A stretch of 35,213 nucleotides of DNA from Thiotrichaceae bacterium UBA7359 (GCA_905182825.1 CAJJDJ010000048.1:1-35213); one strand, 5' to 3'. Shown: positions 1 through 8,824, counted from the stretch's first letter. The notes: generated from the sequence alone by a model not told the origin. Numbers and translations: made by a program.

Positions 1-2
1 TA

Positions 3-221
3 GTCATTGCAGAAGCAGGATTATCCTTTCTCGGACTAGGCGTGCAGCCCCCTACAGCATCATGGGGTAGCATGATCCGAGATGGAACACGTTATATGTT
101 GATGGCTCCTCACATGGTGTTAGCCCCCGGTTTTGCTATCTTATCATTAGTATTATGTATAAACCTCTTGGGAGATTACCTCAGAGACAAAATGAATATA
201 AAAGAAATAAGAAAAATTTGA
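3..221 (+). CDS. Peptide-type ABC transporter permease, C-terminal end (DppC/OppC-like, partial)
   Basis: The reading frame is open from the window edge and ends in TGA at 219-221, giving the last 72 residues of an inner-membrane permease. The segment GLSFLGLGVQPP followed by SWGSMI is the cytoplasmic coupling loop (EAA-type) region of DppC/OppC-family permeases, and it is followed by a hydrophobic stretch (APGFAILSLVLCINLLGDYL) that forms the last membrane helix, then a short charged tail. The family imports di- and oligopeptides with a partner permease, two ATPases and a binding protein, none of which is visible here. The stop lies one base before the nagZ start, so the two genes are probably co-transcribed, which would fit peptide or muropeptide uptake and recycling. 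The exact substrate cannot be told. Confidence 0.85.
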   Translation, partial: VIAEAGLSFLGLGVQPPTASWGSMIRDGTRYMLMAPHMVLAPGFAILSLVLCINLLGDYLRDKMNIKEIRKI

Positions 222-222
222 A

Positions 223-1257
223 ATGAAAATACAAAAAATACCACTAGGACCTATCATGACCGACCTTCGCGGTCTTCAGCTTGAAGTCGATGAGCATGAT
301 ATGTTAATGCATCCGCATGTGGGTGGCGTAATACTGTTCACACGAAACTATGAATCGTTAGAACAAATCACAACCTTATGCAAAAGTATTCATGATCTAC
401 GTGAACCGCATCTTTTAATCGCCGTTGACCATGAAGGTGGACGTGTACAACGTTTTCGAGATGGTTTTAGTCGTTTGCCGTCATGTGCTTCATTAGCTAA
501 GTGTCAGACTACCCATGATGCTGAATCGCTTTGTCAGAAAGCAGGATGGCTAATGGCTGCAGAATTATTAGCGATAGGTGTTGATATTAGTTTTGCGCCA
601 GTATTGGACTTGGGTGGAAAGATTAGTAATGTTATTGGTGATCGTGCTTTTCATACAGAACCCGACCAAATATCGAGGCTTGCACATGCTTATATGGATG
701 GCATGAAACAAGCAGGAATGTCGGCTGTAGGCAAACATTTTCCTGGGCATGGATCAGTCTTTGAAGATTCGCATGATGAGATACCTTATGATTGTCGAAA
801 ATATCAAGACATTCAAATGAAAGATCTTATTCCATTCGAAAAAATGATACGAGCAGGATTGCTTGGCTTGATGCCCGCTCATGTGATCTATACCGAGATA
901 GATGATAAACCTGCTGGTTTTTCTTCAATATGGTTAGAAGGAATATTACGAGAACAGTTGAAATTCCACGGAGCAATTTTTAGCGATGACTTGAGTATGA
1001 AAGGGGCTGAAGTTATGGGAAGCTATCCTCAGCGTGCGGAAGCGGCATTATCTGCGGGTTGTGATATGGTGTTGGCGTGTAACAATCAAGCAGGTGCAAT
1101 TTCCATTCTGAATGAAGCAAAAATACAGTCGAATATTGAATTGCAACCTCGGTTAATCAGAATGCATGGTCGTTTTGAAAAAAATATGTGTGAATTAAAG
1201 AAAACAGCATTATGGCAAGAACGATCAGCGGTTATATTAAACTTCAATGAAAAATAA
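223..1257 (+). CDS. nagZ: Beta-N-acetylhexosaminidase NagZ
   Basis: Cytoplasmic glycoside hydrolase family 3 enzyme that removes GlcNAc from anhydro-muropeptides during cell-wall recycling. At 344 residues it has the single-domain length of proteobacterial NagZ. Visible signatures are VDHEGGRVQRF (68-78), KHFPGHG (171-177) with the following DSH (182-184), which is the family's unusual His/Asp acid-base loop, and SDDLSMKGA (254-262), which carries the nucleophile aspartate. There is no signal peptide, as expected for the cytosolic enzyme. The ATG lies one base after the permease stop, so translation is probably coupled. The 3' side opens into a 763-base gap, so this gene ends its transcription unit. 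Confidence 0.95.
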   Translation: MKIQKIPLGPIMTDLRGLQLEVDEHDMLMHPHVGGVILFTRNYESLEQITTLCKSIHDLREPHLLIAVDHEGGRVQRFRDGFSRLPSCASLAKCQTTHDAESLCQKAGWLMAAELLAIGVDISFAPVLDLGGKISNVIGDRAFHTEPDQISRLAHAYMDGMKQAGMSAVGKHFPGHGSVFEDSHDEIPYDCRKYQDIQMKDLIPFEKMIRAGLLGLMPAHVIYTEIDDKPAGFSSIWLEGILREQLKFHGAIFSDDLSMKGAEVMGSYPQRAEAALSAGCDMVLACNNQAGAISILNEAKIQSNIELQPRLIRMHGRFEKNMCELKKTALWQERSAVILNFNEK

Positions 1258-2020
1258 ATTTGAGTGATGATTTCTCTTCCTAAACAGAAAATAATTTTTT
1301 CGCACTTTGGAGTTCTGTGAATCAGTCAGTTTGAAAAGTAAGTTATACCGTATGCACAATATGTGCTTTGGAACGATTCATATATCGAATAAAATATTTT
1401 AGATTTACTGGGAGTAGTTGGTAAGACATTGCATGAATCAGAACAGCTAGTGATAAAAATTCTTCCTGGGCCCCACGCAGAATCCATCATTTTTATAGAG
1501 AATCTTCCATAATGGAAAATGACTCTCGCCGTTGCTTGATACGTCTATGTATAATTAAGCAAAATTAATTTTAATTTTTATTATATTAGTTCAAATGCAG
1601 AGTCTATTATCAAGCCTTAGACAGCTATTTTACCAATGAATGATTTTCTATACTTTGAAGAAACTTTAAATTTCCTGTCATTGGTATAACAGAATGATTA
1701 AGTAGTTTAAGGGAGTAGAGTTTTAAGAATAACAAACTGACATATTTGATAGATTAAAAAATGACTTAACGAGTTAAGTTATAGACAAATATAGTTTGTG
1801 ATTATTATGTCATCGTAAATTATTTTATTTGAAAGGTGACTTGGGCTGGACATATAATCACATAATAATGTTCGATGAGTTAGGCTCTTGATTATGAATA
1901 AAAGAAAATCGTTTATTGTCATCAATGCAATGTATCTAGCAGGAACATAAGATATGTTAGAGTTATTGAAAGCATATGGTTATAGCATGACGCCTATTTA
2001 CTAAATAACAGGATTAATAA
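1258..2020. other. 763-base gene-free gap between nagZ and mscS
   Basis: All six frames are broken by frequent stops. I recognise no gene, tRNA or decayed gene with confidence. One forward stretch (about 1397-1512) is stop-free for 38 codons but resembles nothing I know. The gap does contain inverted repeats: TTCCAT-A-ATGGAA near 1505-1517 and the long hairpin described separately at 1728-1806. The final 20 bases hold a purine-rich AGGA-type site suited to the mscS start. The length, unusual in this compact window, suggests a lost gene or a non-coding element. Confidence 0.6.
1728..1806. repeat. 79-base imperfect inverted repeat (candidate structured RNA or palindromic element)
   Basis: Reading inward, the left arm has AATAA (1728-1732), CAAACT (1733-1738), ATATTTG (1742-1748) and ACTTAAC (1764-1770). 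The right arm has their complements GTTAAGT (1773-1779), CAAATAT (1786-1792), AGTTTG (1793-1798) and TTATT (1802-1806). About 25 base pairs can form, with small bulges, one asymmetric internal loop, and only GA at the tip of the inner palindrome. No T-run follows, so it does not look like a simple Rho-independent terminator. It could be a small RNA, an mRNA leader structure for mscS, or a degraded palindromic element. Confidence 0.5.
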
Positions 2021-3118
2021 ATGAGTCTTACAGAAATTTTTAGTGATGGATTAAGTTTTTTTGGAGAAGAGACCTGGATATTACAAGTTTTTATCGTGGT
2101 CTTTCTTACAGCAATGCTAAATTGGATGCAGAAACGTATCGTAAAAAAGATTATATCTGGACTCCAACTTACTCGAACTTATTGGGACGATGCACTATTT
2201 GATGCTGCACGCGAACCGATTACATTTTTAATCTGGATCATTGGACTGACATTCGCTGCTGATATCATAAAAAACGAAAATGATGTGACTATCTTTGCTG
2301 CTATAGCGCCAATACGAGATGTCGGAGTGATTGTTGTTGTTTCGTGGTTTCTTGTACGATTTGTTGGCCATGCAGAAATTAATATTTCCAAGACAAAACA
2401 AAAGCGTGGTGAAGATTTCGATAAAACGACTGCCGATGCAATTGCTAAATTACTGCGTATTTCAATCATAATTACTGCCGCCTTGGTCACGATGCAAACC
2501 TTGGGTTATAGCGTTTCAGGCGTATTAGCTTTTGGTGGTATTGGTGGAATTGCCATTGGTTTTGCGGCGCGTGATTTACTCGCTAATTTCTTTGGTGGTT
2601 TCATGGTTTATATGGATCGCCCATTTGATGTAGGTGACTGGATCCGATCACCGGATAAAGAGATTGAAGGCACAGTAGAAAAAATAGGCTGGCGTTTAAC
2701 AACTATACGAACTTTTGAGAAACGACCTTTGTATGTCCCAAATGCTGTTTTTACAAGCATCGCTGTCGAAAATCCATCACGTATGACTAATAGACGGATT
2801 AAAGAGACAATTGGCATTCGTTACGATGATGTAATCAAGATGGAAAATATAATTACTGAGGTTAAAAAGATGTTGAAACAACATGATGATATTGATGCAA
2901 ATCAAACACTGATTGTCAATTTTAATGAGTTTGCCCCATCATCACTTGATTTTTTTATATATACATTTACGAAAACAACTAATTGGATTAAATTTCATGA
3001 AGTTAAACAAAATGTCTTGTTGAAGGTTATTAGAATTGTAGAATCGCATGGTGCACAATGTGCTTTTCCAACATCAACTTTACATATTCAGCAAGGACAT
3101 CATGTCTCAGATACATAA
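2021..3118 (+). CDS. MscS-family mechanosensitive ion channel
   Basis: Inner-membrane channel that opens on membrane tension and releases solutes during hypo-osmotic shock. The 365 residues contain hydrophobic helices near 18-38, 68-85, 98-115 and 145-165, then the pore-lining TM3 with the Gly/Ala-rich pattern FGGIGGIAIGFAARD (about 172-186) and FFGGFMVYMDRPFDVGDWI, the diagnostic entry into the MscS beta domain. A mixed alpha/beta cytoplasmic C-terminal domain follows (VENPSRMTNRR, then EFAPSSLDFFIY). The extra N-terminal helices and the length are closer to YnaI-type channels than to the 286-residue MscS. An ACAGGAT site lies just before the ATG. It appears to be a single-gene unit: 763 bases of gap lie upstream and 96 bases before dapF. 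Confidence 0.93.
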   Translation: MSLTEIFSDGLSFFGEETWILQVFIVVFLTAMLNWMQKRIVKKIISGLQLTRTYWDDALFDAAREPITFLIWIIGLTFAADIIKNENDVTIFAAIAPIRDVGVIVVVSWFLVRFVGHAEINISKTKQKRGEDFDKTTADAIAKLLRISIIITAALVTMQTLGYSVSGVLAFGGIGGIAIGFAARDLLANFFGGFMVYMDRPFDVGDWIRSPDKEIEGTVEKIGWRLTTIRTFEKRPLYVPNAVFTSIAVENPSRMTNRRIKETIGIRYDDVIKMENIITEVKKMLKQHDDIDANQTLIVNFNEFAPSSLDFFIYTFTKTTNWIKFHEVKQNVLLKVIRIVESHGAQCAFPTSTLHIQQGHHVSDT

Positions 3119-3214
3119 GCTGTCGGTAGCTCCATCATTATTTTTATAAGCCAAACAATTAATATATTTTATACACAGCTTTGCGTAATGGTAGATAGGT
3201 TGTAATCTATAAGA

Positions 3215-4045
3215 ATGGAATATCAATTTACAAAAATGCACGGTGTTGGAAACGACTTCATCGTTTTTGATAGCTATACGCAGCCACTAACCTTATCGTG
3301 TAAACAAGTTAGGTATATAGCAGATCGGCAATTTGGTATCGGCTGTGACCAGGTCTTGTTGCTTGAACCACCTAAAAATTCTGAAACAGATGTTTGTTAT
3401 CGAATATTCAATGCCGATGGTAGTGAAGTAATGCAGTGTGGTAACGGTGCTCGTTGTGTAGCGATCTATCTCAGGGAAAAAGGATTAGTGAAAAAAGATA
3501 GGATTATTGCCGAAACTGGCAAAGGTCTCCTTACTCTAGAAATTATTGATAATAATTGTGTGACTGTAAGTATGGGTGTGCCAGAATTCGAACCCAACAG
3601 GATCCCATTAAAAGTTAATCAAAGGATGAAAGAATATAAATTAAATCTGGGTGAAAATAAGCTGACTTTTGGTGCACTCTCCTTGGGAAACCCTCATGCT
3701 GTTATTATTGTTGATGATGTCGATACAACTATGGTGGATGTGATTGGTCCCAATATACAGCTAAGCGGGATGTTTCCAGAAAGTGTCAATGTTGGCTTTA
3801 TTCAAATATTGAATCAGGAGGCATTTAAGTTGCGCGTGTTTGAACGTGGTTCCGGTGAAACGTTAGCTTGTGGTAGCGGCGCTTGTGCCGCGATGGTTAT
3901 TGCTTGTCAGCAAGGGTATCTGAAGGGGACAATAGATGCGGAGTTACGTGGTGGTCATCTGACATTACGATGGGGAGGCGAAGGTGAACCAGTTTATATG
4001 ACAGGCCCTGCTGAAACAGTCTTTGAAGGAAAAATAGAATTATGA
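3215..4045 (+). CDS. dapF: Diaminopimelate epimerase
   Basis: Converts LL- to meso-diaminopimelate, the last step before lysine and the source of the cross-linking residue in peptidoglycan. The 276-residue length is typical. The two catalytic cysteines of this cofactor-independent racemase are present: Cys75 in QCGNGARC and the partner Cys near residue 219 in LACGSGACAA. The opening KMHGVGNDFIVFD matches the family N-terminus and fixes the start. The last four bases (ATGA) are shared with the DUF484 start, so the two are translationally coupled; dapF-DUF484-xerC is a conserved gammaproteobacterial order. Confidence 0.97.
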   Translation: MEYQFTKMHGVGNDFIVFDSYTQPLTLSCKQVRYIADRQFGIGCDQVLLLEPPKNSETDVCYRIFNADGSEVMQCGNGARCVAIYLREKGLVKKDRIIAETGKGLLTLEIIDNNCVTVSMGVPEFEPNRIPLKVNQRMKEYKLNLGENKLTFGALSLGNPHAVIIVDDVDTTMVDVIGPNIQLSGMFPESVNVGFIQILNQEAFKLRVFERGSGETLACGSGACAAMVIACQQGYLKGTIDAELRGGHLTLRWGGEGEPVYMTGPAETVFEGKIEL

Positions 4046-4749
4046 GTGAACATGAAACAGAGAGCTCGGAATCAAATAATATTTCAGAAAATATGGTTGT
4101 TGAATTTTTAAAGAATAACCCAGATTTTTTTAATCAATACCCCCATATTATTTCTGAATTAAAAATTCCGCATAATCATGGTACGGCTATATCATTAGTT
4201 GAAAAACAAGTCTTCGTTTTACGTGAACAAAACCAACAAACACGAAAGCGCTTACATGAGTTAGTAGAAATTGCTCGACAGAATGAAGAGCTTGCCAAAC
4301 GTATGCATAAATTAGCATTAATATTAATGGATGCAGATGATCCTAAAGATATTTTTAATACTTTGTACGGTGATTTGAAAAAGAATTTTCATGCGGATCG
4401 TGCTGTTGTTAGAATATTTGCAAAACCTTCCTTCATAGATAGCTTTGCAACAGATGAATTTGCAGGTCGCGAAACTGCAGAAGAGTCCTTGTTTAAAAGT
4501 ATTATTGATAAGCGATTGCCATTAAGTGGTCGTATGAAACGTCAACAACAAGTTTTTTTATTTGGCGATGATGGTGATGAAATTGCTTCATCTGTGATGA
4601 TCCCATTGCATGGTGAAGAGTGGGGTGGAATTCTTTCTATTGGTAGTTTCGATGCTGAGCATTTTCAAGCGGGTATGGGGATTGAATTACTTGCCAACTT
4701 AGGCGAAATATTAAGTTTTGTTCTAAAGCCTTGGGTTGAACAGGCTTAG
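4042..4749 (+). CDS. DUF484 family protein (GAF-like fold)
   Basis: Cytoplasmic protein of 235 residues found between dapF and xerC in many gammaproteobacteria. The N-terminal part (about 15-50) has VVEFLKNNPDFFNQYPHI, the DUF484 hallmark. A charged helical, probably coiled-coil stretch follows (about 50-90, VEKQVFVLREQNQQTRKRL). The rest (about 95-230) has the alternating pattern of a GAF-like sensor domain, ending SSVMIPLHGEEWGGILSIGS. The ligand and role are not established to my knowledge; the position next to xerC suggests, but does not prove, a link to chromosome or cell-division processes. The start overlaps the dapF stop. Confidence 0.9.
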   Translation: MSEHETESSESNNISENMVVEFLKNNPDFFNQYPHIISELKIPHNHGTAISLVEKQVFVLREQNQQTRKRLHELVEIARQNEELAKRMHKLALILMDADDPKDIFNTLYGDLKKNFHADRAVVRIFAKPSFIDSFATDEFAGRETAEESLFKSIIDKRLPLSGRMKRQQQVFLFGDDGDEIASSVMIPLHGEEWGGILSIGSFDAEHFQAGMGIELLANLGEILSFVLKPWVEQA

Positions 4750-4787
4750 TGTTTAGCATAAATAATAAAGATTAATTAATTTTGATA

Positions 4788-5690
4788 ATGCAATCGTCAG
4801 AGTCGTCATTACTTGATTCTTTTATAAAAAGTTTACATCATCTTTCTGAACATACTCGTAATGGATATCAACGTGATCTTGTCTATCTAGGAATATTTTG
4901 TGATAAGCAAAAAATAAATAAGTGGTCTGATATTGATTGCAAACAGATAAGATGTTTTGTTGCTTCTCGACATCAAGGGGGTATTAGTGGTCGTTCATTA
5001 CAACGTAACCTGTCAGCAATTCGATCTTTTTATTATTATCTATTAAAGTTAGGCAAGGTTAAAAAAAACCCTGCTGAAGGCGTTGTTACTCCTAAAACAC
5101 CTCGTAAACTTCCCACTTTATTGGATACAGATCAGACCGTTCAACTACTCGAAATTAAACAACAAAATGGATTAGCGATTCGTGATCGTGCCATGCTGGA
5201 GTTGATTTATTCTTCTGGATTACGTCTTGCTGAGTTGGTTAGTACTAATATGAATGATGTTGATTTTAGTGATCGCTTATTGACAGTGATTGGTAAGGGT
5301 AAAAAAATGCGTAATATTCCCATTGGAAAGTACGCTATTAAGGCGATCAAAAATTGGCTCAAAATAAGACAATACATGGTTAATGAAAATGAAGTTGCAT
5401 TATTTATTAGCCAGCGAGGCAAACGAATCAGTCCAAGATCCGTCCAAGAACGTTTAAAAAAATGGGCTATAAAACAAGGCTTACCAAGCCATGTACACCC
5501 GCATATGCTGAGACATTCATTTGCCAGCCATATGTTGGAGTCTAGTGGCGACCTTCGTGCTATTCAGGAATTACTTGGTCATGCGGATATTAGTACTACG
5601 CAAGTTTATACTCATCTTGATTTTCAGCACTTGTCTCAGGTTTATGATAGGAGCCATCCTCGAGCATATCGAAAGAAATCGGTTCGATAG
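4788..5690 (+). CDS. xerC: Tyrosine recombinase XerC
   Basis: Site-specific recombinase that, with XerD, resolves chromosome dimers at dif. The N-terminal SAM-like DNA-binding domain (about 5-90) contains LSEHTRNGYQRDL. The C-terminal catalytic domain shows the full active site: Arg in SSGLRLAEL, Lys in VIGKGKKMR, HxxR in HMLRHSFASH, His in LLGHADISTTQ and the Tyr nucleophile in VYTHLD. I chose the ATG at 4788 (300 residues); an in-frame TTG at 4782 would add two residues. It follows DUF484 by 38 bases. The length and neighbourhood indicate the housekeeping XerC and not a phage integrase. The HAD-phosphatase gene often found next to xerC is not present. Confidence 0.95.
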   Translation: MQSSESSLLDSFIKSLHHLSEHTRNGYQRDLVYLGIFCDKQKINKWSDIDCKQIRCFVASRHQGGISGRSLQRNLSAIRSFYYYLLKLGKVKKNPAEGVVTPKTPRKLPTLLDTDQTVQLLEIKQQNGLAIRDRAMLELIYSSGLRLAELVSTNMNDVDFSDRLLTVIGKGKKMRNIPIGKYAIKAIKNWLKIRQYMVNENEVALFISQRGKRISPRSVQERLKKWAIKQGLPSHVHPHMLRHSFASHMLESSGDLRAIQELLGHADISTTQVYTHLDFQHLSQVYDRSHPRAYRKKSVR

Positions 5691-5714
5691 TTTTACTTTA
5701 TGGTAACTAATGAC

Positions 5715-5744
5715 TTGGGCATTACCCAACTGCTCATGTACAAT
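5715..5744 (+). promoter_or_regulatory. Candidate hslVU promoter with an overlapping palindrome
   Basis: TTGGGC (5715-5720) and TACAAT (5739-5744, five of six matches to the -10 consensus) are spaced by 18 bases and would start transcription about 20 bases before the hslV GTG. The -35 hexamer lies inside TTGGG-CATTA-CCCAA (5715-5729), a perfect 5-base inverted repeat that could be an operator. A heat-shock type reading (CTTGGGC with CTCATGTA) is possible because hslVU is heat-inducible in relatives, but the match is poor. Confidence 0.4.
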
Positions 5745-5770
5745 TCCGCTACCCTTCTTAGGAGAGAAAA

Positions 5771-6304
5771 GTGAAACAATATCGAGGCACAACTATATTA
5801 TCTGTTCGTCGCAACGAGCATGTTGTTATTGGCGGTGATGGACAAGTATCATTGGGCGATACTATCATGAAAGGCAATGCACGTAAGGTGCGACGTTTAT
5901 ATGATGAAAAAATAATTGCTGGGTTTGCCGGTGGCACAGCAGATGCTTTTACCTTATTTGAACGCTTTGAGGCTAAATTACAAAAACATCAAGGAAATTT
6001 AATGCGGTCCGCTGTTGAACTGGCAAAAGACTGGCGTACTGACCGAATGTTACGTCGACTTGAAGCATTACTATGTGTTGCTGATAAAACTACTTCGCTC
6101 ATTATTTCGGGAAATGGAGATGTAATAGAGCCAGAAGATCACATTATGGCGATAGGTTCAGGTGGTAATTATGCTAAATCGGCTGCACAAGCTTTAATTG
6201 AGAACACCGAAATGACCGCGCGTGAAATCGTTGAAAAAGGTTTAGGTATCGCTGCTAATATTTGTATTTATACGAATTCCAACTTAACTATTGAAGAACT
6301 GTAA
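5771..6304 (+). CDS. hslV: HslV (ClpQ) ATP-dependent protease peptidase subunit
   Basis: Threonine peptidase that forms the double-hexamer core of the HslUV proteasome-like protease in the cytoplasm. The protein starts MKQYRG and then TTILSVRRN; the catalytic nucleophile is Thr7, exposed by removal of the six-residue propeptide. GGDGQVSLGDT and KVRRLYDEKIIAGFAGGTADA are signature segments. At 177 residues it has normal length. The start is GTG, supported by AGGAGA at 5760-5765, the strongest ribosome site in the window. hslU follows 38 bases downstream, as is usual. Confidence 0.97.
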   Translation: MKQYRGTTILSVRRNEHVVIGGDGQVSLGDTIMKGNARKVRRLYDEKIIAGFAGGTADAFTLFERFEAKLQKHQGNLMRSAVELAKDWRTDRMLRRLEALLCVADKTTSLIISGNGDVIEPEDHIMAIGSGGNYAKSAAQALIENTEMTAREIVEKGLGIAANICIYTNSNLTIEEL

Positions 6305-6342
6305 ATAGTTATTCAGAAATAATATTAAATAAACGGATTAAA

Positions 6343-7671
6343 ATGTCAGACTTAACACCACAGGCGATTGTTGCCGAACTAAATAAACATATTATTGGTC
6401 AAGACTCAGCTAAACGTGCAGTGGCTATTGCATTGCGTAATCGTTGGCGTCGAGTACAAGTTGATGAATCAATACGAAATGAGATTACCCCTAAGAATAT
6501 ATTAATGATTGGACCTACTGGTGTTGGTAAGACTGAAATTGCTCGACGTCTTGCTAAATTAGCTAAAGCACCATTCATTAAAATAGAAGCGACAAAATTT
6601 ACCGAGGTAGGTTATGTCGGACGTGATGTGGAATCGATTATTCGTGATCTTGCTGATGTTGCGATAAAACAGACACGTGAAATTGAATTAGAAAAAGTAA
6701 GTGCTCAGGCAGACGAAATTGCTATGGAAAGGGTGCTAGATATTTTATTGTTGCCAGCTCGAGATGTTGGTGAAAATGATCATGAATTAAATGAAAATTC
6801 AACACGTAAAAAATTTAGAAAAATGGTTGTTGAAGGAGAGCTTGATGATAAAGAGCTTGAAGTTGAGTTAAAGACACCTAGTGTTGGTGTTGAGATCATG
6901 GCACCACCGGGTATGGAAGAAATGACCAGTCAGTTGCAAGGCATGTTCCAGAACATGGGTGACAGCAAGAAACAAACACGTAAATTACATGTAAAAGATG
7001 CATTAAAACTATTAGCAGAAGAAGCCGCAGCAAAGTTATTAAATGAAGATGATATTAAGGCCATTTCATTAGAGAGTGTTGAACAACATGGTATTGTTTT
7101 TCTTGATGAGCTTGATAAGGTTACACGTCGTTCTGAAGTAAGTGGTTCCGATATTTCTCGTGAAGGTGTGCAACGTGATTTATTACCACTAGTGGAAGGT
7201 AGTACAGTAACAACAAAATATGGGATGGTTAAAACAGATCATATTTTATTTATCGCATCCGGCGCATTTCATCTGGCTAAACCTTCAGATCTCATTCCTG
7301 AGTTACAGGGGCGATTACCTATTCGTGTCGAATTAACCGCCTTGGTTGCAGATGACTTTGTTAGAATTCTCACAGAACCTAACGCATCATTAACAGAACA
7401 ATATACTTTATTAATGGCAACAGAAGGGGTGAACGTAAGTTTTACTGATGATGGTGTTAAGAGAATCGCAGAAATTGCTTTTCAGGTAAATGACTCTACT
7501 GAAAATATTGGTGCGCGTCGTCTGCATACAGTGATGGAACGATTACTTGAGACATTGTCATATGAAGCATCAGAAAAAAATGGCGAATCTATATCAATTA
7601 ATGCAAATTATGTTAATGATCATTTAAATATGTTGATTGAAGATGAGGATTTAAGTCGTTACATTCTTTAA
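6343..7671 (+). CDS. hslU: HslU (ClpY) ATPase subunit of the HslUV protease
   Basis: AAA+ unfoldase that threads substrates into HslV. The 442 residues show the N-terminal VAELNKHIIGQDSAKRAVA, Walker A GPTGVGKT (57-64), the GYVGRDVE pore-loop motif, a family-specific charged intermediate domain (about 110-240), Walker B FLDELDK, sensor and arginine-finger regions (PELQGRLPIRVEL, GARRLHTVMERLLE) and the conserved C-terminal LSRYIL that inserts into HslV to activate it. Everything needed for activity is present. It sits directly after hslV and is followed 39 bases later by the DUF971 gene. Confidence 0.97.
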   Translation: MSDLTPQAIVAELNKHIIGQDSAKRAVAIALRNRWRRVQVDESIRNEITPKNILMIGPTGVGKTEIARRLAKLAKAPFIKIEATKFTEVGYVGRDVESIIRDLADVAIKQTREIELEKVSAQADEIAMERVLDILLLPARDVGENDHELNENSTRKKFRKMVVEGELDDKELEVELKTPSVGVEIMAPPGMEEMTSQLQGMFQNMGDSKKQTRKLHVKDALKLLAEEAAAKLLNEDDIKAISLESVEQHGIVFLDELDKVTRRSEVSGSDISREGVQRDLLPLVEGSTVTTKYGMVKTDHILFIASGAFHLAKPSDLIPELQGRLPIRVELTALVADDFVRILTEPNASLTEQYTLLMATEGVNVSFTDDGVKRIAEIAFQVNDSTENIGARRLHTVMERLLETLSYEASEKNGESISINANYVNDHLNMLIEDEDLSRYIL

Positions 7672-7710
7672 TTTAAAAATAACTTTTAATATTTATGCTA
7701 ATTAAAAATC

Positions 7711-8082
7711 ATGTCAGATGCTAAACGAAGTCCAACTTCAATAAACCTACATCAAAAATCTCGTATGCTTGAGATAGAATATGATGATGGAGCTAGATTT
7801 GAATTGTCTTGTGAATATTTACGAGTTCACTCTCCTTCTGCGGACGTTAAAGGACATGGACCAGGGCAAGAAGTTTTACAAATAGGCAAAGAAATGATCA
7901 ATATTCAAGAGATAGAGGCTGTAGGGAACTATGCTGTTAAGTTAATCTTCGATGATGGGCATAATACAGGTCTTTATACTTGGGAATACTTGTATGAACT
8001 TGGCATAGAAAAAGATAATTATTGGATTAATTATCTGGATGCTTTAAAAAAAGCCGGACATGTTCGAAAATTAAATGACTGA
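7711..8082 (+). CDS. DUF971 domain protein (gamma-butyrobetaine hydroxylase-like N-terminal domain)
   Basis: Small cytoplasmic protein of 123 residues with the DUF971 pattern: SRMLEIEYDDGARFELSCEY, LRVHSPSADV and a C-terminal FDDGHNTGLYTWEYLYEL. This domain is found at the N-terminus of gamma-butyrobetaine hydroxylase but here stands alone, as it commonly does between hslU and ubiE in gammaproteobacteria. The stand-alone form has no function I can state; in some proteins the domain is linked to iron or iron-sulfur handling. It overlaps ubiE by 8 bases (8075-8082), so it belongs to the ubiquinone gene run. Confidence 0.9.
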   Translation: MSDAKRSPTSINLHQKSRMLEIEYDDGARFELSCEYLRVHSPSADVKGHGPGQEVLQIGKEMINIQEIEAVGNYAVKLIFDDGHNTGLYTWEYLYELGIEKDNYWINYLDALKKAGHVRKLND

Positions 8083-8824
8083 ACAATCAATAACAGACTT
8101 TGGTTTTGAAAAAGTCCCTGTTAAAGAAAAGGCCAGAAGAGTCGCGGATGTCTTTACATCAGTAGCGTCAGAATATGATTTGATGAATGATGTGATGTCA
8201 TTTGGTGTACACCGATTATGGAAGCGAAAGACAGTAGATTTCTGTGCGATTAGAAGAAATTATCATGTATTGGATCTTGCTGGTGGTACTGGAGATATTG
8301 CAAGTTTAATTCATGAACGACTAGGTGATGATGGTCGGGTTACATTATGCGACATTAATACCGATATGTTGAAACAAGCAAGAGATCGATTTATAAATAA
8401 AGGAAAGATTAAGAGAGTTGACTATGTCCAGGCTAGTGCAGAGACCTTGCCTTTTGAGGACAATAGTTTTGATTGTATTACGCTTGCGTTTGGACTACGT
8501 AATATGACAGATAAAGATGCAGCCTTACGTTCTATGTATCAAAAGCTAAAATACGGTTCACAATTAGTCATTCTCGAATTTTCAAAGGTTGTGATTCCAG
8601 TGTTTAGTAAAATATATAATGAATACTCATTAAAATTGATTCCTCGATTTGGGAAAGTTATTGCTAATGATGTATCGAGTTATCAATATTTAGTTGAATC
8701 AATACGTATGCATCCTAATCAAGAAGTATTGGCGACTATGATGAAGCAAGCTGGCTTTGAAAAAGTTCAATATTATAATTTAACAGGTGGTGTTGTTGCT
8801 ATTCATCGTGGTTATAAAATATGA
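8075..8824 (+). CDS. ubiE: Ubiquinone/menaquinone C-methyltransferase UbiE
   Basis: SAM-dependent C-methyltransferase of the ubiquinone (and, where present, menaquinone) ring. The 249-residue length is typical. Visible are the N-terminal VFTSVASEYDLMNDVMSFG, SAM motif I LDLAGGTGD (66-74), the DINTDML acidic loop, FDCITLAFGLRNMTD and the C-terminal YYNLTGGVVAIHRG. The start overlaps the end of the DUF971 gene by 8 bases and the stop shares ATGA with ubiJ, giving a coupled DUF971-ubiE-ubiJ-ubiB cluster. Confidence 0.97.
   Translation: MTEQSITDFGFEKVPVKEKARRVADVFTSVASEYDLMNDVMSFGVHRLWKRKTVDFCAIRRNYHVLDLAGGTGDIASLIHERLGDDGRVTLCDINTDMLKQARDRFINKGKIKRVDYVQASAETLPFEDNSFDCITLAFGLRNMTDKDAALRSMYQKLKYGSQLVILEFSKVVIPVFSKIYNEYSLKLIPRFGKVIANDVSSYQYLVESIRMHPNQEVLATMMKQAGFEKVQYYNLTGGVVAIHRGYKI

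Noticed and set aside
1397..1512. 38-codon stop-free stretch after nagZ as a gene remnant
   Set aside because: No start, no family resemblance that I can name, and length compatible with chance.
4788..5690. xerC as an integrase of a mobile element
   Set aside because: It is in the conserved dapF-DUF484-xerC order, has normal XerC length and no attachment repeats or phage genes nearby.
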